Notes under the pieces: model-generated
The model's input: the letters and a program-made list of their open reading frames with translations, nothing else
Database searches by the model: none
Told to the model about the DNA's origin: nothing
In this document: one piece after another, positions 48,889 through 60,700 of the stretch
Position numbering within the stretch: the stretch's first letter is position 1
How the letters are laid out: each line of letters opens with the position of its first letter
Made by a program: the position numbers and the translations under genes
Assembly: GCA_023374025.1 (NCBI GenBank)
Contig: SIJG01000136.1
Coordinates: forward strand, 103,914-167,913
Length of the DNA: 64,000 nt
Direction of reading: 5' to 3'
Source of the DNA: Heterodera schachtii
Lineage: Eukaryota > Nematoda > Chromadorea > Rhabditida > Heteroderidae

Positions 48889-51267
48889 CTAAGTGAAAAT
48901 GTGGCTAATTGTCGCGCCGATTCCATCTTTGGAAGCGTCCGCTGCGACAACAATTGGCAATGACGGGTCGTAATGCGTCAATAGCAGTTCCGACGTCATA
49001 ATCTCCTTTGCCTTTTCGAAGGCTTTCTGTTGTTCTGCCTCCCATTTCCAATTTTCATCCTTTTTGAGCAGTTGGTCCAATGGCGCACGAATTTCGCGCA
49101 TTTCCTTGATGAAACGACCGTAATAATTTAATGCTCCAAGGAATGATCGGAGTGTCGTTTTCTCATGCGGTGGCGGCATTTTGCAAATAGCCTCTGATCG
49201 TTTTGGGTCAGGGCGAATTCCTTCTGAAGAAATGATGTGGCCCAAGAAAAGCAATTCCTTTTGAAGAAATTTGCATTTTTCCAGTTGAATGTGGAGGCCA
49301 TATTCATTGAATCGCGCGAAAAGTTGGTAAAGCGCTGACACATGTTCCTCCAGTGTCTTTGATGCAATAAGCCCATCATCAAGATAAGCAAAAACGCCTG
49401 GGATGCCACTGCATATTTGGTCCATCAGATGTTGAAAAATTGATGGTGCCGATTTGACTCCAAATGGAAGACGCTGACATTGGAACAATCCTCGATGCGT
49501 GTTCAGAGCTGGATGGCGATTGAGTTCAAGTGCATTATTTAATCCTGTAGAAAAATCAATGCATACTCTGGTTTTGCCATTTTTCTTTTTCACTGCCAGA
49601 ATTGGTGCAGCCCAATGGCTGAATTTGATTGGCTTAAGTGCGCCAATTTCGAGAAGTCGGTCCAATTCAGCATCTACGGCTTCGATGGCGCCGTGCGGAA
49701 TTGGTCTCGCTTTGCAAAACACGGGTTTTGCATCCGACTTCAAAATCAAATGTGCCTTTGCCTTTCTGCAATGGCCCAATTCGTTGCTGAAAACATCAGA
49801 AAAATCTTTCTGAAGTGACGAAATCAGTGATTTTTCGTCTTTAATCACTTTGGCCTTAGGCATTGCTTCCTTTTGAATGATTGTCGTCTTTGTCTTCACT
49901 TCTTGGAACATTATTTCCTTTGGAATAACTTCCAGTGCGACAATCCATGGCATTCCCAATAAGTCATGTTTGATGGCATCGCTGACGTATGCTGTGAGCA
50001 TTTTCGGTTCGTCGTTGCCCATGCTTACAATGACGCAAAATTTGCCTGTGATTGGCACTGCTTCTCCGTTGCAGTTCCTTGCCTCAATGTCGGCAGGCGA
50101 CAATTTTGGTTTGCCAATTTTGCACCACGTTTTGCTGGTGATGATGGTCGCTTGGGCACCAGTGTCGACATTAATTCGTATTTTTATGCCGTTGACAGTG
50201 ATCAAAATTCGCCAATACCAATGATCAGCAGTTCCAACCTCTGTGCAGGTTGTGTTCACTTCAATTGTCAAAACTGATCGGCCTTTTCTGATGAATGGTT
50301 GAGTGTGCTTTTGCGGACCCACTTTGGCGATGTGTCCTTTCTTCTGACACTTGTGGCAAATCGCTTCATTGAATTTGCATTCCGATCGCCAATGGCCTAA
50401 AAATCCACATGCTGGAGATGGGTCTGTCGGCTGTCGGTGTTTGCCCTTGTCCACATTTTTGGAACCACTCTGCTGGTTGTGACTCCTTTGTTCAGTTTTG
50501 ACAAAAGGTTTTGACTTTCCTTTTGAGTCCTTCCATTGTTGAGGACGTGTTTGAATTGCGTTGGTTGCGGCGGGTTGTGCCATCAGCGAGAGTGCGCTTT
50601 CTTTAACCATTTGGATGGTTCGCAACTCTTCTTCAATCTGCTTCAGTGTGATGTCGGTGCCGTTTTTCTGGCCGTCCTCCAACATCTTCAAGCACTTTTG
50701 CCGCAGGTCGTGATGCTCATCTCGAAGAGCAATGACCAAAATAATGCATTTGAGTTGCTCCTTCGTTAGGCTCAAATTCGCATTTTCACAGGACGCATTG
50801 ATTTGTGCGATCAATGATGTGATGTCCTGATTTGGCTGTTGTCGGATTTTGAAGCATTCATAGCGTCTGACAAACAGCGATCGCGTTTCGGCGTACAGAC
50901 TTTTCAATTTGTCCAGAGTGTCCGCCCATGAAATTTGATCGGGTTGCGTCGGACTTACGCTGTCTCGGTATTTGTTGTAGTCCTCGTCCGATAGTTTTCC
51001 CAATAGAAGACGGACTTTCGTTGCCTCGGGTAAGTCCTTTCCATCGTCTTCGATAAGTGTACCGAATCGTTTGAACCATTGTTCAAATGTGTTGCCATTC
51101 TCCGCGTCGTAATAAAATTTTGAAATGAGGGGGTCAATCGAACTCGCCAAATTGGCATTGCTGAGGTTGTTGTTCGCTGGTGCTGCATTCCCAATCAGTT
51201 GCTGCATCCTTGTCTCGGATTGCGCAAGCACAGCGTTCAAAATTTGTTCAAGTTGAGCCGCGTTCAT
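48889..51267 (-). pseudogene. Defective gag-pol polyprotein of the LTR element (792 codons)
   Basis: A single frame from an ATG. Residues 1-240 are Gag capsid-like. At 284-317 are two CCHC-type knuckles, each lacking one cysteine (S284 and G317 at ligand positions). The aspartic protease motif DTGA is at 368-371. RT begins around 500; the VCIDFSTGLN block at 568 is followed almost at once by NTHRGLFQ (589), so the intervening RT segment, which normally carries the first catalytic aspartate, is gone by an in-frame deletion near 49505-49512. YLDD is at 628-631. RNase H starts (AADASKDGIGA, D776) but the frame ends at residue 792 where unrelated AT-rich DNA begins. The product could make Gag and protease but not a working polymerase. 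Confidence 0.88.
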
Positions 51268-51298
51268 GTTGAATTTTTGTCGAAAATTTGTCGAATTT

Positions 51299-51465
51299 CA
51301 AAACCGCACCCAGCGGAAACTTACACCCCCCAGGTGATCAGTTTTTTTTTGTCGATGAAAACCGCACCCAGCGGAAACTTACACCCCCCAGGTGATCAGT
51401 TTTTTTGTTGAGTTGAAAAACCGCTCACAGCGGAAACTTACACCACCCAGGTGATCAGTTTTTTA
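51299..51465 (-). repeat. Three tandem 58/59-bp hairpin repeats in the retrotransposon leader
   Basis: Three copies lie between the primer-binding site and the gag ATG. The stem CCGC-acccA-GCGG begins at 51304, 51362 and 51421. Each is followed on the plus strand by GAAACTTACACC and CCAGGTGATCAGTTTTTT. The third copy differs slightly (CCGCTCACAGCGG). Tandem repeats in this position can act in packaging or as insulators in other Ty3/gypsy elements; function here is inference. Confidence 0.8.
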
Positions 51466-51498
51466 AAATGTCCGATGATAGCCGCTTAGGCTTTTGTT

Positions 51499-51511
51499 GC
51501 TGACTGCGCCA
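51499..51511 (-). promoter_or_regulatory. Putative tRNA primer-binding site
   Basis: Four bases inside the 5' LTR the minus strand reads TGGCGCAGTCAGC. A TGG start directly after the LTR is the usual form of a site complementary to a tRNA 3' CCA end. The tRNA was not identified. Confidence 0.65.
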
Positions 51512-51515
51512 AATT

Positions 51516-51771
51516 TGTTGTGTCCTTACCCAAAGGAACGACAACAAATATAAACAATAAAAGTTTATTGAAGAACAAATAAAAATAATAAATGAAGAGA
51601 CGGAGGAGGCGAATATCGATTGGCTTGATGCCACAATAAAATTGGTGAATGATGAAGGAAGTCCAAATGTGGGGAAGAGAGCCAACATTAAATAGACAGA
51701 AATGGGGGAGGGACGAAGGGACAAACAAAGGGTCAGAGATCACAAATATCAATTGGTCACTATCTCTAACA
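51516..51771 (-). repeat. 5' LTR
   Basis: On the minus strand it begins TGTTAGAGATAGTGACC and ends GGACACAACA, the TG...CA form expected of LTRs. It contains a CTTTGTTTGTCCCTTCGTCC tract and an AATAAA-like region in the part shared with the other LTR. Confidence 0.9.
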
Positions 51772-54700
51772 TTTATATATAAATTCATAATCATTAACCT
51801 AGGTTTTTATAGACTGCTATTATTTTTTACATTTTGTGATTTTGTATTTAAAAAAAAATTTAATTATGTTTTCTGTACTTGCTTTTTACATCTTGAATAC
51901 ACTCAATGCCTTGGAATTTGATTGATTGGAAAATATTTTGAAGATATATAATTTTTCTGATTTCATATTAATTTAAAACATCTTAAGTTTATGTCTTGAA
52001 TTCCTGCATAATTTAAAAAATATTATTTTTTTTGTGATTTTTACATTTTTGCTTATCCATGATTTGTCATATATATTCAAATATTTTGAAAATTCAATTA
52101 AATACATTGCTGTCGCAACTAAATGGATTATTTTAAACACCAACCATTTAATAAAATTGTGTTTCCGGACTCTTTTTATATTTTTCAAGATTATTTTTAT
52201 AATTATGATTTTTTAATTAGTAACGAATTTTAATAATAGTATAATCATTGTCCAGTTCTTTCATTGACTTAATGCAGTTAAGATTCCTTATAAAAATCAT
52301 TTTTAAACCTACATTGCTAATACTAATTTTATATTATTTTGAAAATTAATTTTTAATTGTATTAAGAAAAGTTGATTTACTTCATTTTTGATAAAATAGT
52401 GCCTCTTTTGTACTTATTTGTTTTATGGAAAAATTTTTTAGTAGCTTTTCGATGTTTTAAATTTTTCTTTGGGCCATTAAATAAATAAGCCTTTTATTTT
52501 CCTAGTGTTCTGATATTTTTTATTGGAAAATATGTACAAAAATTTTAATTCTAACTTTTCGGGTGTTTGATAATAAATGAATTTTTTTAGTTTTTTATAA
52601 TTGAAATTTCTGAATGTGCCACTTCAACAGTTCGTCTATTTTCTATACTCATGCCTTTAAAATGCACATCATTATTTATTTATTTTTACTTTTTAATTAT
52701 CTATTGTATATTAATCAATTAATTTTGTCATCTTAGCAAAAAAACATTTAACGTCTAGTAGAAATGATTTTTTTACGTATTTACGTTTTATTCATATTTT
52801 TGTAGAATTTACGTTAAGGCAAAAGTCATCGGGACTTCGTCTTTTCATTATTTGTTTATTATTTTTTCAAAACAATGACAAAATCCTAACCAAAACAAAA
52901 ACTCAGTGATTTAAATTGAAACAAAATAATTTTTTAAAAATCTGACGCAGTGATGTAAAATGGATATTTATTTATTATTCAAATGAAAAATTGCAAAAAC
53001 AGAAAATTTCAATCTGTTATTAGACAACTGCAACCACACTGGGACATGAATGGAACCGATAAAGTTAAAGTAAAATTAAATGTAAAGAAATATTTCTAAA
53101 ATACGCTACAAAAATAATACAAATGAGTAATTCAATGAATAGAAAAAAATTTAAAATTCAATAAAGCTTATTCAATAAAAATAAAACATACAATAATAAA
53201 AGATTTAATTTTACTTCAAATACGACATTAATATTTTTTAATATCAAAAACAATAACGGTAGATATTAAAACAAATGTAAAAAAGAAATAAATTTAAATT
53301 ACTTGACATTATCGTTAATAAATTTCACTGAATCTTGAGTTGAAAAATGATTTAATTAGTAATTATTATAACATATTTTTATAATATTTCAAAAATTATT
53401 GCTATTCTCTAAATGACTACCTGTGAATTAATTAACATCAATCATTCTTAAAACGAAAGATTTTATTGAATATACAAATTTAATACACAAATTGTTATTC
53501 AAAATTTAAATTAAACAAATTTAATATCCAATAAAAAGAAGTGATAAATTTTTTTGATTACCGCTTCAAATATTGCCTAACAATTTTTTATTATCATTTA
53601 TTTATATAAATTTTTTAATTCTTAAATAATTAAAATATATGAAAAAATTTAAAAAAATAACTTATAAAAACCAAGTAATTTAAATATTTAAATTTCTAAT
53701 GATTATTTCTAAATTGTTTGCTATTAAAAAATTTTTTATACTAAAAATAAATTAAATTTTCAGGTATGATCGTGTTTCTTTGTGAGATAACTCTTAAGAA
53801 TAATCTCGATCCTAATAAATAATGCATATTTTTTAAATAAAAAAAATCGTAAATATTTTTTAAATAAAAAAAAATCGTAAAAGATTTAATATTAGAAAAT
53901 GATAAATTTTCAAAATCAAAAATGAATAGCGATACAATGTGAAGAAACAATAACATTTTGTAAAAAATAATATTGAAAAAATCAAAACATAAAACAATAA
54001 CACTATTAAATTTAATTCAAAACAAAAATTAAAGACAATTAATAGATAAAAATCAAAAACCAAAATAAAAGAACTTAAAAATGAATAAAAACTTAAAAAC
54101 ACTTTATAAATTAATAAGTTATATAAAAATGTAAAAATAATATAAAGTTCAAATTTGAAAATCAAATAATAAATTTTATTCCCGGAGCTATTTATTTAGG
54201 ATTACCACAGTAGCTTTGGTTATTATTTTAAATATACAACACACAAAATATTCAACAAATTAGAATTTTTATACCTTAATAAAATTGCAATTGATTGAGC
54301 AAGGAATTTTAGTTTTAAAATTTAAAAATTGATAAATCGATTAAACTGTTGTTAATCATGAAAGAGGAAAATAATTAAATAAGTAAATATCATAAATAAT
54401 ATGAACAAATCAATGAGAAGATAAAATATAAATGAATATAAAAACTTTAATTTCATATTAAAGTAAGTTGTTACTAAAAAAACAAATTATCTCCTAACGA
54501 TTTCTTTTAATCAAGACCATTCCTACCATCAAGAATTATTATTATGGTAATTGAATTTGTCAATAGGCGCAATATATAAATTAAAATGACAAAAACGCCA
54601 AAACTAAAATTAATTTTAAAAACCAAATTACCACCAGAACTAAGAATATTTTTAAATAAAAAATGCTGCGCAACAATTGATTGGTACCAATAGAGGAGTC

Positions 54701-57700
54701 AAACTACATGAAGAAAAAAACTAAAAATATGAATTATTCACAAATAATATTTTTCTAAAAAATCTTTCCTAATTAGACAAAATGTTTATATCAGTTAAAC
54801 TCAAATAATATAAAAAAGCTTCTAGCGGATGAGAACTTTAAAAAGAAAATTTAACATTTTTTAAAATAAAATTAAACATTTTTTGAATTTATTTTTTTTA
54901 AAACAAATTAATAAATTTTCAATTCGTAATAAAAAAATTATTAATTACAAAATATATAAATGAATGCTAATTGACATAAAGACTCATTTAGACAATACTG
55001 TACTGTTTTAATTTGATTCAAATCCTAAATATAAAGTTACGAAAAGTTTTAAAAATAAAAGGTGTAAATTTAAACAAAACAATTAATTTATGTAAATTTA
55101 AACCAAACAATTAATTTAATGTAAAAACTTGGTATGGAAATTATTTAAAGTATATTGAAATGTGACATAAAATAAGTAAAAAACAAAAAGCCAAATTTGT
55201 TTTAAAATGAAATAAATTTACGGTCAACCATAACCCATGCATCCGACCTGAAGGACTCAAATGCGATGGAAGTGCAGAATAATTGAAAAAAAGAGACGAA
55301 CCATGCCAAAGTGCAAGTTTTTAAATACTATAAATTATTAATTTATAAGAAGATATTTTTAAAAAACTGATCAATGCAAGTTAGAACAAATTAATATTTA
55401 ATTTTTCAAAAACTTAATTTAAATTATTATTAACACTTAATCAGCAATTATTTAATAAATAAAAAAAATTTGTAATTTTTGACTGAATCTACTGACTGCT
55501 GAAATTAGAGTTTTTACATATGAAATAAAAGTAGATAAATACGATATTGATTATGCAGTATATTTATTAAGTTAAAATTGAGAAAGAATAAAATTGAAGA
55601 AAAAGAATTATCATTTAGAAATATATAATAATAAATTTTATTAAAATGAATTCGGCGCAGGCAATGCCGCAAAATAAAAATTCGAGATAAATATATTACT
55701 TCAATACATAACCGTATGGCAATTAATGAAACGGAATTCCTTAAAATAAAGTGATTAATTCACAAATTCATACATAAATGACAAATTAATTCATCTCTTA
55801 CACAACACATAAAATAAATTATTTTTGCTAATTAATTTAAAAATAATTGAAAATGAGAAAATGTTTTGTAAATCAAATATTTTTTGGATATTTATCAAAA
55901 TCTTAAACTGTACAGAATATATATTTTAAATTCGCAAAGCAGAAAAACAATAGTTGATAAAATTAAACAAATAGTGTTACAAACTATATTAAGATAAGGT
56001 TTAAAATAATTACAGATAAATTATCCAAATGATGTCATCTAAAAAAGTGTCCAAGATTTAAACATAAATAATGAAACATGTTAAAATTAATTATCTCATA
56101 TTTAAATCTTTTTAAAGATTTATCCCATTCAAATTACGCATAATGAACAAAATTAATAAAATTAATAATAGCCAATAAAGCAAAAACTTGTTTATTCCAT
56201 TATACAATATTATAGCCGAATTATAAAATTTTTGTTATTGAGAAAATAAATATATATGTGAAAAGGAGATGAATAAGAAAACTAACAAAAATAATTCACT
56301 TTAAATATGCAAATAAATATAAAAAAGCATGTATGGTTTTAAGATAATTTTAATTAATTTAAATAGAGCGAAACAAATAACTTTCGAAAAAATCAAGATA
56401 AAATCTAATTTGACCAAATTCAATTATAAATTGTGTAACGAACTGTTTAGGCAAATGGCATACTGTGTGCTGTTCTGCTCGAATACATGACTCACAGCCC
56501 AAGCCCTTTGACAATGAAGAAATCTTATTATATTTATTTATCTATTTTTGTACAATTTAGGAGTTATTATTTCTCCAAAAAGTGATTTTTCAAAAAAAAA
56601 ACATTTGTTATGCAGAAAATGCAATTAAAAACCTAATAAAATTATTAAAATAATCTTTGAATAACAAAAACCCATGCAAATTAAAAAAGGTCAAATTTAA
56701 TTTGTAAGCGAAAAAATCATTATATTAAATAAAGAAAAGAGGCAAAATAAAAGATAATTTTTATATGAAATTATTAAATTTTGTTAATAGGCGATGGTGG
56801 CGAAGGCAAATGAGAAAATTAATAATGTAAATTATTATACGCTAAATAAATAATATTATTAAAAATATTCTCTAAAAATGACAAAAATTTTTCTCAAAAT
56901 ATAAATGCTTTTATTTAAAAAAATGCACAAAAAAGATTACCTTCTAAAATAAACATGGATGCTTAAATTTGCATTTTATCTTTTTAATACTTTGTTTTTT
57001 TTTAAAAGAATCAAAAAATTTATTGCAAAAATAATTTTAAGAGTTTTTTTCTGACATAATTTTATTCATCAACAAATCCCAAATGAAACTCTTTTGGATA
57101 TATTTTTGTCAAATTTGTACCACACAAATCTGATGAATCGATATATATATCAACTGCACACCACTTTAATTAAATCACATATCTTGAAAAAATCTGTAAA
57201 AAATCGCTATAAAATTTTGGCGCTTACCGGAACCTCCGGACCACCAAATAAAATGTTGTTTTTTTGGCAAAAAAAAATGATGAAGATGATGATAAACACC
57301 TAAATATAAAACTAAACTGTTTTTTCTTTTTTCTGTTTAAAGAAGTTTTTTAATAAGTTTTTTTGCCTAATAATCAGTGCATTTTTTTGTACGTTTTAAA
57401 AGCTAAAATTATGAAAATAAAAAATAAAATCTAAATGTAATCAATAATATTTTAATAATTTTTATAAAATTTGTTTGCCCCTTCCTTTCCCTAATAAATT
57501 TTTTAATGATGAATATAAAAAACTAATATACTAATCTAATGCTCAAAAAATACAAAAACAAACTATAAGTTTAAACTGTGTAAAGTATGCTGTTCATTGA
57601 AATGCCTAGAATGTTAAATGTTTGAAACGTTCGAATTAAAAAGATTTAAATAAAAATGATATTTGTATAAAAATATAACACAAACAATAACAAAGTAATT

Positions 57701-60700
57701 ACTTTTTTATGAAAACATCAATTGAGCCAAACCACAATGAACTTCGTGAAACATAGATAATTGGCTTGATACAATTCGAGAAAGAAAATGATTTTAAAAA
57801 TTTCCAAGACAGTCCCACAAGTAACTGCAAAGTAATTTTGATTATTCAAAAACGGCTCATTGGATCGAAAATTTAATATGGAAAAAGCGGATGCGTTTGT
57901 TTTTGCTGGAAAAGTGGTCAAGAATAGTAAATCAAATTTCTTAATTAAAGAGGCATAATGATTTCAATACCGAGAACAAAAACAATATTTTTATTCCTAA
58001 AACCATGTTTACTACTTCATTAATTGCCGATAAATTTAAACATAATTATTCGGAAATAAAGAGATTATAATTTTTTGTATAAAGGCTTTATATAAAAAAG
58101 AAAAAACATTATCAAAATATACAATAATAAAATGAAAAAAAATTTTTTATAAAATTATATTTGACATAATAATGCATATTTTATATAAATCGAGACACTT
58201 CCGACGACATTGAAATTAAAAATTAATTAAAATTACAAAAATATTTATCAGAAAGAATAATACTCATTTAAAAATCGAAATTTTTGTCAAAATAAAAGTA
58301 AGAAGAAAATAAAATCGCCCGAATAGATTAAGATATTCTGCTCAAATATTTTCAATTTTGTATTTTGGTTCTTGGTCACGGATTTCGATTATGTGAGCAT
58401 TCTTTTTTATATTTTGCCAAGAATTTTTAATTTTTCTTGATTAAATTGTATAAAAAAACAAAGTCAAAAATAAAAATATTTTTTGCCGTATTATAATGGA
58501 ACCCAGCCAACCATATATTAAATCTCTCAAGCTAGAATCTTAACCAAAAAACTTTTAACTTAATTTAGCTGAAAGATAAAAATAAAAATGATACTTAAAC
58601 CTTTATTATAATCTGTTTGGATGAAAATATTTAATTATTTACATAAATAAAAATAAAAAAAGAAATTGAATTTATACTTTCTTTATTTGCAAGATTTGAT
58701 GTATAAGATATTATAAATGCTAGCATTACTTTTTAAGAAAATCTGTTCATAACAAAAAAATGATAATAATGAAAAATTTAAAATAAAGCAAAGATAAGGC
58801 AAAACAAAATCAAAAATATTTATTCAGATTGTTTTTAATCAACGCCTGGGACCAGCAAAGTTAACCAAGAACAATTTTAAAAGTTAATTTCAAAAAATTT
58901 TAACCGCATCACTTTTTGCTATCGCCATGTCTAAAAAATTCTTTTACAACCGAACCTGCTATTTATTGGAATTTATTTGTGTGTTACTTAAAAAATAAAT
59001 TGAAAACTTTGAAGAGATATTGATCTTTGTAATTCCTAATCAGGAACTTTGGTGAATATTATAGATTTTTTATAGAAGACAAATATTAATTTCAGCCTTA
59101 AATAAGTCTAATGGTTTATAAACGGCACTTTTTAAGCTTCTCGTCAATGGCATTTATCTTGTGGATTTAAAACAAATAAAAAAGAATATAATATAAATAA
59201 ATGGCATTTTATATAAATTAAAATGATATATTGTAAATAAAATAAAAATATTTTAAGCAAAAAACAAATCCGATAAGAAATTAAAGTATTTAAAAATAAA
59301 TAATTAAATAAATTTGATAAATTTAATGATTATCCCAAAAGTTTAAAATTATTTCGGCAAGATGATTTAATAGCAAAAAACCAATTAAAAAATTAATAAA
59401 AATATGAAATAATAGATATATAAATGAGAACTTTTCTTCAATGACGAATAACATTTGAGTTTGTAAAAAGAAAAAGGGGTTCCAGAAATTTCTAACAATT
59501 TGTCTTTTTTAATGCCCCACAAAAAATTCACTAATTGATTAAACAAAAAATATATACTTAGTTAAATATAAAAACATTATTATCAACAATAAAAACTTGA
59601 TGATTTAAATATAATTGAAGGTATATGGACATAAAAAAATAAAGAATATATTATTTAATTAATAAAAAAATTTTTTCTTTATAAAATTCTTGTAAATATA
59701 GCTTTACAATAATGAAACAATGATATTTTTTGGTGGGCGTTCGACTCGATGCAATTCTAGAGGCCGTTGACCATACGTTAGATTAGCAGTTGAAAAAGAT
59801 TGCAAATTAAAAGGCTACATTGAGAAAATTTTTAAACAATTTATTATAAAAATAAATCAAAAGAATGGTTTAAATTTAGCCTATAAAATACGATAATTAC
59901 AAATAACAAATTAAGAGATAAAGATAAAAAAATAATAAATTAATAGACATTGAATTATAAATAAACTCAGCTTTTTTTGATTATTTAATTGTTAAAAAGA
60001 TAATCGAAATTTTATAGATAAATAAGAGTTTAAAAGTTGTGTAAATTAATTTGTTTACATAATCTAATTTATTTATTACTCAATTAAAAAATTAATTTAA
60101 TTTAAAAATGTATAGAAAATTTGTTTAAAAAAAGAAAAAATCCAAAAACAAATGGAATTTATATTAGCAATTTAAAACTCTACAAATTGATATGCTTAGA
60201 AATATTTCTTCCCTAGGCCTTCTGACCGGCTGCCAACGCCGAAATCGTACTGGAAATAAAAATTATAATCTACAACAAAATAAGAAATAAAAATAACAAT
60301 TGCAATTTTTCTATAAATAAAAATTTAATATTTAAAAATCTAATCTATTTATTCGTTCATAAGATAATTGCCTTCAATTATATCATTGATAAATAACTTT
60401 CATTATTTTGCTTTGAAGTTGATGATACAATAAAATTACAATAATGTTTGGGAATTATTTAATAAAATACAAAAATTTTCTAAATTTTTTGCGAAAAAAA
60501 TTACTAATGCTAAATGACTAATTTAAAATTAATCCAAAAATTTATTACAATTGTATTTAATAAATTTTAAAAAATAAAGTTAATCTATAATATTTTAATG
60601 TTAATATAAAGAAAAAGGTTAAAAACAATTGAACATAAATAGAGATTGATTTAATTTTAATTTCCAAAAATGCAAAATTTTAGAAAATATTTATATCTAT

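Larger units (their letters stand above)
46871..51771 (-). mobile_element. Ty3/gypsy-type LTR retrotransposon, internally deleted
   Basis: Two 256-bp LTRs bound a minus-strand element of 4.9 kb. In order along the minus strand come the 5' LTR, a primer-binding site, a leader with three tandem hairpin repeats, a fused gag-pol frame (capsid, zinc knuckles, protease, RT, start of RNase H), about 670 bp of unrelated AT-rich DNA, integrase core and C-terminus, a polypurine tract and the 3' LTR. PR-RT-RH-IN order is the Ty3/gypsy arrangement. No direct target duplication is visible outside the LTRs (GAAAG versus TTTAT). The copy cannot be autonomous because essential RT, RNase H and integrase parts are missing. 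Confidence 0.9.

Noticed and set aside
57094..57303. 69-codon plus-strand frame
   Set aside because: Begins with a non-ATG codon, has AT-driven composition and shows no recognisable domain or exon context.
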